DNA from: Acidimicrobiales bacterium
GTDB taxonomy: Bacteria; Actinomycetota; Acidimicrobiia; Acidimicrobiales; Ilumatobacteraceae
Length of the DNA stretch: 5,351 bases
NCBI GenBank assembly: GCA_030830415.1
Contig: JAURNB010000076.1
Coordinates: forward strand, 1-5,351
Reading direction: 5' to 3'
The position numbers and the translations under genes are program-made. Positions 1 to 4,877 of this stretch are shown here, piece by piece; position 1 is the stretch's first letter; every line of letters begins with the position of its first letter. The notes under the pieces were generated by a model, which made no database searches, was not told the origin of the DNA, and was given only the letters and a program-made list of their open reading frames with translations.

Positions 1-150
1 GTGAAAACCGGAACCGAGGGTGGCGACAACTTCATCATTGGCGGTTACTACGACGATGTATTTGTGCGCACTGCCAACGGTTGGCGCATTCAGCATCGCA
101 TCATGCAACCCACCTGGCGTTCAGATAACGCAAACGTTGTAAAGAAGTAA
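1..150 (+). CDS. NTF2/SnoaL-like protein, C-terminal fragment (5' end outside window)
   Basis: An open frame runs from the window edge to a TAA at 148-150 and encodes the last 49 residues of a protein whose start lies to the left; the GTG at base 1 is only an in-frame valine codon. The visible part has a Gly-Gly-Tyr-Tyr stretch followed by a strand rich in charged residues and the pattern F-V-R-T-x-N-G-W-R-I-x-H-R (about residues 21-35 of the fragment). This is typical of the last two strands of SnoaL-like members of the NTF2 superfamily (cone-shaped alpha+beta barrel; isomerases, dehydratases, cyclases and many uncharacterised proteins). The catalytic residues of that fold lie mostly in the missing N-terminal part, so no activity can be assigned. 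The next gene starts 4 nt after this stop, so the two are probably co-transcribed and translationally coupled. An alternative is the beta subunit of a Rieske oxygenase, which shares the fold and would suit the neighbour at 992, but the tail resembles the SnoaL type more. Confidence -1.
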   Translation: MKTGTEGGDNFIIGGYYDDVFVRTANGWRIQHRIMQPTWRSDNANVVKK

Positions 151-154
151 AAAC

Positions 155-928
155 GTGCCAAGCCAAAGCCTTGCGGGTAAATCTGCCCTCGTCACTGGTG
201 CTACTTCAGGAATAGGCGAAGCTACTGCATATGCACTGGCCGATGCCGGCGCTCAAGTACTTGTTGTAGGTCGCCGACGTGAACTTGGAGAGCAGGTAGT
301 GAGCAATATTCACAATGCTGGAGGCTCTGCATCTTTTTACGCCGCCGACATGCATTCCTCTGTTGACATCAACTCGATGGTGGAAACTGCGGTATCTCTT
401 TTTGGCAAGCTCGACATTGCTTTTAACAACGCTGGCATTTTTGATCGCATGAATGACTTTCATACATACAGCGACGATTCATGGGACGACATGCTCGCTG
501 TCAACCTCACCGGTGTTTTTCGCTGTATGCGCACTGAACTTGCTGCAATGCTCACATCTGGTGGCGGGGTCATTATTAATAACGCATCAACAGTGAGCCA
601 CCGCGGAAGCCACCGTGCAGGCCCGGCCTACGTTGCTGCCAAACACTGGGTCTTGGGCCTCACAAAGCAAGCAGCAATTCAATACGTGCAGCACAACATT
701 CGCGTCAATGCTGTGTCGCCTGGCCCCACCGAAACACCTGTTGCGGCACCGCTTGTTTCGCAAGGCCCCGCAGCCGTTGCAGCCGCCCTCTCGCAACTCA
801 ACCCAACGGGGAAATTCATTAGCCCCAACGCAATAGCGCAAGCCGTTGTGTACCTCGCTTCCGACGCTGCTTCCATGGTGAATGGCTCTGAAATAGTGCT
901 TGATGGTGGGCAACTCGCGCTCCTCTGA
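155..928 (+). CDS. Classical short-chain dehydrogenase/reductase (SDR), NAD(P)-dependent oxidoreductase
   Basis: This 257-aa protein has the usual length of a classical SDR and all family landmarks: the cofactor loop T14-G-A-T-S-G-I-G21, the N91-N-A-G94 motif, the active-site Asn117 in V-N-L, Ser145, and the Y159-x3-K163 pair. The C-terminal region carries the typical P-G-P-T-E-T segment (about 189-194) and ends with D-G-G-Q. The arginines at the end of beta-strand 2 (R40, R41), where NAD-preferring members carry an Asp, suggest NADP(H); this is inference. It should interconvert an alcohol and a ketone in the cytoplasm. The start is GTG at 155, because an in-frame TAA lies at 140-142 and there is no in-frame ATG before Met66. 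A weak AGAAG ribosome site lies about 7 nt upstream, inside the end of the preceding gene. Placed between an NTF2-like gene and a Rieske oxygenase, it probably acts on an oxidised intermediate of the same route. The family is clear; the substrate is unknown. Confidence -1.
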   Translation: MPSQSLAGKSALVTGATSGIGEATAYALADAGAQVLVVGRRRELGEQVVSNIHNAGGSASFYAADMHSSVDINSMVETAVSLFGKLDIAFNNAGIFDRMNDFHTYSDDSWDDMLAVNLTGVFRCMRTELAAMLTSGGGVIINNASTVSHRGSHRAGPAYVAAKHWVLGLTKQAAIQYVQHNIRVNAVSPGPTETPVAAPLVSQGPAAVAAALSQLNPTGKFISPNAIAQAVVYLASDAASMVNGSEIVLDGGQLALL

Positions 929-980
929 CCATTTCCCTTCCCATGAATTCAGCGTACGATGTGGGCAGCAACTACTTGCC

Positions 981-986
981 GAGGAG
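981..986 (+). promoter_or_regulatory. Ribosome binding site GAGGAG for the Rieske oxygenase
   Basis: GAGGAG sits 5 nt before the ATG at 992 and is the strongest Shine-Dalgarno match in the window. It decides the start codon: the in-frame ATG at 959, 33 nt upstream, has no such site, and the extra 11 residues it would add lie before the usual beginning of this family. Confidence -1.
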
Positions 987-991
987 ACACA

Positions 992-2332
992 ATGGCTGAA
1001 GTGAAGGCAACACCAACAATTGTGCACGGAGCAGCGCCCGTTGAGCCGCTCCCCATCACCCCAGAGCGCTACCTCTCACCTACTTACATGCAGCGCGAAG
1101 CCGACAACTTGTGGCCCCGCATGTGGCTCTTTGCATGTTTGGAAAGAGACGTTGCAAACGTTGGTGACTTTTCTGTTTTCAACCTTGGTCGTGAGTCCAT
1201 CATCATCTCGCGCACACAGGAAGGCAACATTGCCGCTTTCTACAACGCATGCCAACATCGCGGTGCAAAAGTAGCCACCGAAGATCGTGGTTGTGTCGCA
1301 AAATTTGTTTGCCCGTACCACGGCTGGTCGTATCGCCTCGATGGAAAACTTGTTGTTGTTCCCGACAACAACCGCTTCTGTGGTGGAGTCGACCGCAACG
1401 AGCGCTCTATGCAACAAGTACAAGTAGACACTTTTGCTGGACTTGTTTGGATCTGCATGGACAACAACGCAGCACCACTGCGCGAATACCTTGGCATGGT
1501 GGGCGACCGTATCGCACCGTTCCACATGGAAAACATGACTCTTGTCGGCGACCAAACAGTACGACTCGACTGCAACTGGAAAGCTGTCTACGACAACTTT
1601 GGCGAGTTGTACCACGTAGAGCACATTCACCCGCAACACGCCATGTTGTTCGATTGCCCAACTGCACAAGTTGAACTTTTTGAAAATGGCCATACAGGTG
1701 TAAACATCATTGGCCACACCGTGAACTCGCGCTTGCCGATTCCTGAAGAACCAAACTTCTATCAAAAGGTGCAACTCGAAAAATACGGTGTTGACCCCGC
1801 TCTGTACAACGGGCGCAACCTCGATATTCGTCTCGATATTCAAAAGATCCGCCGCCAAAAAGGCCCAGAACTTGGTTTCGATTACAGCGAACTCTCCGAC
1901 GAGCGCTTGTCCGATATTGAGCAGTACAACTTGTTCCCCAACATGATGATTACTGCCCAACCCGAATCGGCGTTGGTGATGCGGGCCCGTCCTCACCCCA
2001 CCGACCCCAATAAATGCTTCTGGGATAAGTACACCTTCAAACTGGTGCCGAACCCTGAAGTTGCTGCTCGTGCAGGTGTTGAATTTCGCCCGTCGAACCC
2101 GAAAGATCTTTTGCCCATTCCGCGCCCAACGCACGACGAGTTTGAACAAGACGACGTCATTGCTGGTCGCAAAACAATGGACATCACAGTCGACCAAGAC
2201 GTGCATCTCATTCGCGACATTCAAGCCGGCATGCACTCTCGCGGTTTCACAAGCCAAATCCTTAGTGAAGAAGAAGCACGTATTCAGCACTATCACGATT
2301 GGCTCGACTACTTCATGGGCGAACGGTCGTAA
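992..2332 (+). CDS. Rieske non-haem iron oxygenase, alpha (catalytic) subunit
   Basis: With its ATG at 992 the product is 446 aa, normal for a ring-hydroxylating oxygenase alpha subunit. The N-terminal Rieske domain (about 41-155) has the [2Fe-2S] ligands C87-x-H89 and C107-x2-H110, 17 residues apart. The catalytic domain follows with N195-W-K, D201-N-F-G-E205-L-Y-H208 and H213. His208 and His213 are the expected mononuclear iron ligands, Glu205 is the acidic residue that links the two metal centres across subunits, and Asp403 in D-Q-D-V, followed by I-Q-A-G-M-H-S-R-G-F, is the probable third ligand. The enzyme would use O2 and electrons from a reductase (none in this window) to hydroxylate or demethylate an organic substrate. 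Glu at 205 and the Q-x-G-x-x-S-R-G tail resemble alpha-only enzymes of the carnitine/glycine-betaine oxygenase type more than naphthalene-dioxygenase types, but substrate assignment would be a guess. The stop overlaps the next start (TAATG). Confidence -1.
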   Translation: MAEVKATPTIVHGAAPVEPLPITPERYLSPTYMQREADNLWPRMWLFACLERDVANVGDFSVFNLGRESIIISRTQEGNIAAFYNACQHRGAKVATEDRGCVAKFVCPYHGWSYRLDGKLVVVPDNNRFCGGVDRNERSMQQVQVDTFAGLVWICMDNNAAPLREYLGMVGDRIAPFHMENMTLVGDQTVRLDCNWKAVYDNFGELYHVEHIHPQHAMLFDCPTAQVELFENGHTGVNIIGHTVNSRLPIPEEPNFYQKVQLEKYGVDPALYNGRNLDIRLDIQKIRRQKGPELGFDYSELSDERLSDIEQYNLFPNMMITAQPESALVMRARPHPTDPNKCFWDKYTFKLVPNPEVAARAGVEFRPSNPKDLLPIPRPTHDEFEQDDVIAGRKTMDITVDQDVHLIRDIQAGMHSRGFTSQILSEEEARIQHYHDWLDYFMGERS

Positions 2333-2853
2333 TGACTACTGCACCAACATGGCTTGGCCCCATTCGCCAAACAGCCTTTGTTGTTCCCGATATTGAAAAA
2401 GCAGCTCGTGAGTGGGCCCACACGCAAGGTGTTGGCCCGTGGTTTTTATATCACGTTGAAGTAGAGAACACTTTGTATCGCGGCGAAAGGGTAACGATGC
2501 GTGCCCGTATGGGCCTTGCCCACACTGGTGGTCAGCAAATTGAACTCATCCAGCCTGATTTATCTTTGCCTTCCATTTACCGCGAGTTTCTTGAGGCAGG
2601 TAGAACTGGCGTGCACCACGTGTGTTACTGGGCAAACATCGAGCGCTCTCGACAACACTTTGCTGACCTTGGTGCTGAGGTGGTTCAACACGGGACCACC
2701 GCAACGGGAAATGAATTTCTGTACCTCAGTGGCAACTGCGGGCTTCCCTATTTGGAATTTGTCGACCCCAACGAGTCGATGGCTGCGTTCTTTACGAAAA
2801 TTGCTGAAGCCGCAGCACACTGGGATGGCGTAGAGGCCATCGCCGCATATTAG
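2332..2853 (+). CDS. VOC (glyoxalase/bleomycin-resistance fold) family protein
   Basis: This 173-aa protein shows two beta-alpha-beta-beta-beta modules, starting at I11-R-Q-T-A-F-V-V-P-D and at G93-V-H-H-V-C-Y-W. Candidate metal ligands sit where the fold places them: Gln13, Glu71 in I-E-L-I-Q-P, His95 or His96, and Glu142 in Y-L-E-F-V-D-P. Methylmalonyl-CoA epimerase and glyoxalase I use a comparable set, so a metal-dependent enzyme is likely. Its size fits a single two-module chain rather than the roughly 300-aa extradiol ring-cleavage dioxygenases. The first ATG giving a normal N-terminus is at 2332 and shares its A with the TAA of the oxygenase gene. No strong ribosome site precedes it, so translation is probably coupled to that gene. 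An earlier in-frame ATG at 2299 would only add oxygenase-coding sequence read out of frame. The tight coupling implies work on the same substrate or product. Function within the superfamily (epimerase, isomerase, lyase or dioxygenase) is not decided. Confidence -1.
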   Translation: MTTAPTWLGPIRQTAFVVPDIEKAAREWAHTQGVGPWFLYHVEVENTLYRGERVTMRARMGLAHTGGQQIELIQPDLSLPSIYREFLEAGRTGVHHVCYWANIERSRQHFADLGAEVVQHGTTATGNEFLYLSGNCGLPYLEFVDPNESMAAFFTKIAEAAAHWDGVEAIAAY

Positions 2854-2863
2854 TTTCAGCTCT

Positions 2864-3346
2864 TTACGACGCTGCTTTTTGCAAGATCTCGAGCACCTGC
2901 TGTGCACGCCCGGCATGAATGGTTTCTTCGCGACCGTTTAAACGCAAAAGCCGTTCTACTTCTTCATCGGGCTCATGATCGGCCCAGTTTTGGTATCCAG
3001 CATCGCCGTTGATTTCACCTTGCACAATTCCAGCAAAGAGGTCGGCGGTCACAACATCGGGAAGCGGAATAGACAGCACTTCTTCTTCAGCTGCTGTTGC
3101 TTCCCATTCACTACCTAATTTCAATGAAATGGCTCGAGCTAAACGGCGTGCATGGCCGCGCTCTTCAACAGCATTCTTACGAAGCAGTTCAGCAGCTTCT
3201 GCATTATTCACTCGCTCAGCAAGCAAGTTGTAAAAAACTTCACCACTCACTTCAAGTTGATACACCACTTTCATGGCAGCAACATCGAGATATTCCTTGC
3301 CTGCAAGTGATGCGCTAGCGGTGTAAAAGTTCACTTCTGTTGTCAT
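2864..3346 (-). CDS. Ferritin-like / rubrerythrin-type diiron protein
   Basis: The 160-aa product is almost entirely helical and carries a full set of carboxylate and histidine ligands for a ferritin-like diiron centre. Glu32 lies 7 residues before Tyr39 on helix A, E62-x2-H65 on helix B, Glu111 lies 7 residues before Tyr118 on helix C, and E141-x2-H144 on helix D. The spacing of Glu and Tyr matches rubrerythrin helices. There is no C-terminal rubredoxin domain (no Cys-x2-Cys pairs), so it is an erythrin-type single domain. Such proteins consume peroxide, handle iron, or act as diiron oxidases; the sequence does not choose between these. It is soluble with no signal peptide. The ATG at 3346 is preceded by a weak AAGA about 8 nt upstream. 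It faces the VOC gene tail to tail with 10 nt between stops and lies 117 nt downstream of the cold-shock gene, separated from it by a hairpin, so it probably has its own promoter. No clear -35/-10 pair could be read. Confidence -1.
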   Translation of the reverse strand: MTTEVNFYTASASLAGKEYLDVAAMKVVYQLEVSGEVFYNLLAERVNNAEAAELLRKNAVEERGHARRLARAISLKLGSEWEATAAEEEVLSIPLPDVVTADLFAGIVQGEINGDAGYQNWADHEPDEEVERLLRLNGREETIHAGRAQQVLEILQKAAS

Positions 3347-3389
3347 TGCAATATCTTAGAGAAAAAACATGTGCCTAGATACACAAAGA

Positions 3390-3413
3390 CCCGGGTCTCT
3401 ACAGAGATCCGGG
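3390..3413 (-). terminator. Candidate terminator downstream of the cold-shock gene
   Basis: An inverted repeat pairs 3390-3399 (CCCGGGTCTC) with 3404-3413 around a TACA loop. Read on the minus strand it lies about 50 nt after the cold-shock stop codon and is followed by TCTTTGTGT, a modest T-rich run, as expected for a factor-independent terminator. On the minus strand one pair in the middle of the stem is an A-C mismatch; on the plus strand the same position is a G-U wobble, but there the downstream bases are not T-rich and no plus-strand gene precedes it. It probably ends the cold-shock transcript and separates it from the ferritin-like gene. Confidence -1.
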
Positions 3414-3463
3414 CTCAGTGCTTGACCAATGCGCAATGCATTAGTCGATATGGAAAGCGAACG

Positions 3464-3664
3464 TCAGAGTGGACGGACGTTGTGTGCTTCGACACCCTTT
3501 TGGCCTTGGCCAAGTTCGAAATCGACCTGCTGGCCGGTTACGAGTGAGCGACGGCCTGTGCCTTCGATGTTGGAGAAGTGCACGAATACATCGTCTCCGT
3601 CTTCACGGGAGATGAAACCAAATCCCTTTTCGTCATTAAAAAATTTCACGGTACCTGTTGGCAT
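3464..3664 (-). CDS. Cold-shock protein, CspA family (single cold-shock domain)
   Basis: The 66-aa protein is one complete cold-shock domain, the normal size for the family. It begins with G-T-V-K-F-F-N and has the RNA-binding motifs RNP1 (K13-G-F-G-F-I18) and RNP2 (V26-F-V-H-F30), with the aromatic residues that stack on single-stranded nucleic acid intact (Phe8, Phe9, Phe15, Phe17, Phe27, Phe30). Proteins of this kind bind single-stranded RNA and DNA and act as RNA chaperones, some induced by cold and some constitutive. The ATG at 3664 is preceded on the minus strand by GAGAAG (3667-3672) very close to the start and AAGGA (3677-3681) 12 nt away; neither has ideal spacing, which may matter for regulation. 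It stands alone, with 217 nt of non-coding sequence before it and a hairpin after its stop. The family is certain; which paralogue it is (CspA, CspB and so on) cannot be told. Confidence -1.
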   Translation of the reverse strand: MPTGTVKFFNDEKGFGFISREDGDDVFVHFSNIEGTGRRSLVTGQQVDFELGQGQKGVEAHNVRPL

Positions 3665-3881
3665 AACTTCTCTATTTCCTTATCGCTGTGATGTGGGCTA
3701 CCTGCGGCACCCCACCTGTTGTAACGAGGTAAGGGTATGAGCAGAATTCGCTTCTTGCTCCTTTTTCCTCACTTCTCAAGAAATATTCACGAAACTTTAA
3801 GTACTTCATTTTGCGACTCGTCGGGCGCTGAATTCCGTACCCCATAAGCATTTCACGTGGGCTGGCGTGCGCTCATAGTGG
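3665..3881 (-). promoter_or_regulatory. Non-coding region between oleD and the cold-shock gene (probable promoter and leader)
   Basis: These 217 bases hold no convincing open frame. They must contain the oleD transcript end and the cold-shock promoter if the latter has one. No clean -35/-10 pair was found; AT-rich patches around 3780-3810 are the likeliest promoter area. A short GC-rich inverted repeat (GTGGG near 3692-3696 with CCCAC near 3711-3715) lies just upstream of the ribosome site and could form a leader hairpin. Known cspA genes often have long structured leaders that respond to temperature; whether this one does is inference. No clear terminator for oleD was seen. Confidence -1.
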
Positions 3882-4877
3882 TCATGGTTTTGGTTGTTTC
3901 AAAAACCACTCGTGTAATTCTAAAAATCCTTCGTCGAGAGTCACCGCAGGTGACCATTTGAGGTCTTCTCGGGCAGGCCGAGGATCGAACCAATGTGCGG
4001 TGCCCAGCTGTTCAGCCACAAACCTGGTGAGCGGTGGTTCACCTTTTCCTATACGTGGCCAAATGCGCTCTATGAGCGAGCCCACCACGAGCGCAATAGA
4101 CAAAGGCACCTTCTTTGGGTGAAAGGGAACGCCTGCTGCATCACAAATTTTTTGCATTAGCTCCCGCACCGTACGCGGTTCACCATTCGCAATGACGTAC
4201 GCATTCCCCGCACATGGTGCACCTACTTGCACAGCATCGACGGCAGCAACCAATGCACTCACTGCATTTGAGATGTACGTGGAATCGATGAGTGCATCGC
4301 CACTCCCCACCATTGCTAACCGATTCGCTTCTGCACGTTGCACGATGCGACCAACAAGTTGAGTATCGCCAGGGCCCCACACCAAGTGTGGACGAATAGC
4401 TACGACGGCACATGAATTGTTGTTCGCATTGAGAGCTTCAATTTCTGCAATGGCTTTGCTCTCGGCATAAAAAGCACGCTTGTGCCCGGTGACTGCAGGA
4501 GTTGCAACTGCGCCGACAAGCGAATGCCCTACATGTGCAACAGAGGGAGTAGACACATGCACAATGCGAGAAATACCATGGCTGCGAGCCGCCGACAAAA
4601 CATTCTGTGTGCCAACAACATTGGTGTTGTAAAACTCGTTCCAAGTTCCCAAGATGCCCACACGCGCTGCTCCATGCACCACCACATCGCAACCGGTCAT
4701 TGCTTTTGTAACGGCATCGAGGCTAGAGATATCGCCCAACTCCTGACGCACATGCACTTCCGGTGGAAAATGTGCTGCACGACGCTGCATACACACCACT
4801 TCATCACCTCTAGCTACTAATGCGACGGCAACTTCCCGCATTAACAAGCTGCTGGCACCGGTTACTAGAACTTTCAC
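3882..4877 (-). CDS. oleD: OleD, 2-alkyl-3-oxoalkanoate reductase (extended SDR, NADPH-dependent)
   Basis: The 331-aa protein is an extended SDR. It reduces the 2-alkyl-3-oxo acid made by OleA from two acyl chains to the beta-hydroxy acid, the substrate of OleC, in the Ole long-chain olefin / beta-lactone pathway. OleD hallmarks are V-S-T-P-S-V (108-113), Y137-x3-K141 with the active-site Ser/Thr at 109-110, I-R-P-H-L-V-W-G-P-G-D (161-171), S-T-Y-I-S-N-A (199-205), N-G-E-P (231-234), and G-E-P-P-L-T-R-F with A-E-Q-L and H-W-F in the C-terminal third. R32-R33 after strand 2 fit NADPH. The start is the GTG at 4877-4875, overlapping the oleC stop as GTGA. A longer frame from an ATG at 4979 would add 34 residues read across oleC. 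Oddity: the dinucleotide loop is T6-G-A-S-S-L-L-M13 instead of the usual T-G-x-x-G-x-x-G, losing two glycines, while the catalytic pair is intact. Family assignment rests on recognised motifs, not a search. Confidence -1.
   Translation of the reverse strand: MKVLVTGASSLLMREVAVALVARGDEVVCMQRRAAHFPPEVHVRQELGDISSLDAVTKAMTGCDVVVHGAARVGILGTWNEFYNTNVVGTQNVLSAARSHGISRIVHVSTPSVAHVGHSLVGAVATPAVTGHKRAFYAESKAIAEIEALNANNNSCAVVAIRPHLVWGPGDTQLVGRIVQRAEANRLAMVGSGDALIDSTYISNAVSALVAAVDAVQVGAPCAGNAYVIANGEPRTVRELMQKICDAAGVPFHPKKVPLSIALVVGSLIERIWPRIGKGEPPLTRFVAEQLGTAHWFDPRPAREDLKWSPAVTLDEGFLELHEWFLKQPKP

Noticed and set aside
930..959. A possible promoter before the oxygenase: TTTCCC, 17 nt, TACGAT
   Set aside because: Only 3 of 6 and 4 of 6 matches to the -35 and -10 consensus, which is easily chance. 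The 62-nt gap could hold a promoter, but the sequence does not prove one.
959..991. An earlier in-frame ATG for the oxygenase at 959
   Set aside because: No ribosome site in front of it, whereas GAGGAG lies 5 nt before the ATG at 992.
1076..2296. A 406-aa open frame on the minus strand opposite the Rieske oxygenase
   Set aside because: It mirrors the oxygenase codons, shows no recognisable domain and is rich in odd Cys/Val/His runs. The plus-strand protein has all catalytic motifs.
2824..2841. Perfect 6-bp inverted repeat GATGGC / GCCATC with a 6-nt loop near the VOC gene end
   Set aside because: Lies within coding sequence, the stem is short and no T tract follows on either strand.
2857..2880. 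CAGC / GCTG followed by CTTTTT just after the VOC stop, as a plus-strand terminator
   Set aside because: A 4-bp stem with a 10-nt loop is too weak, and the bases are the codons of the end of the ferritin-like gene.
3885..3908. TGGTTTT / AAAACCA inverted repeat at the end of oleD as its terminator
   Set aside because: The stem is AT-rich and weak, lies inside the last codons, and no T tract follows on the minus strand.
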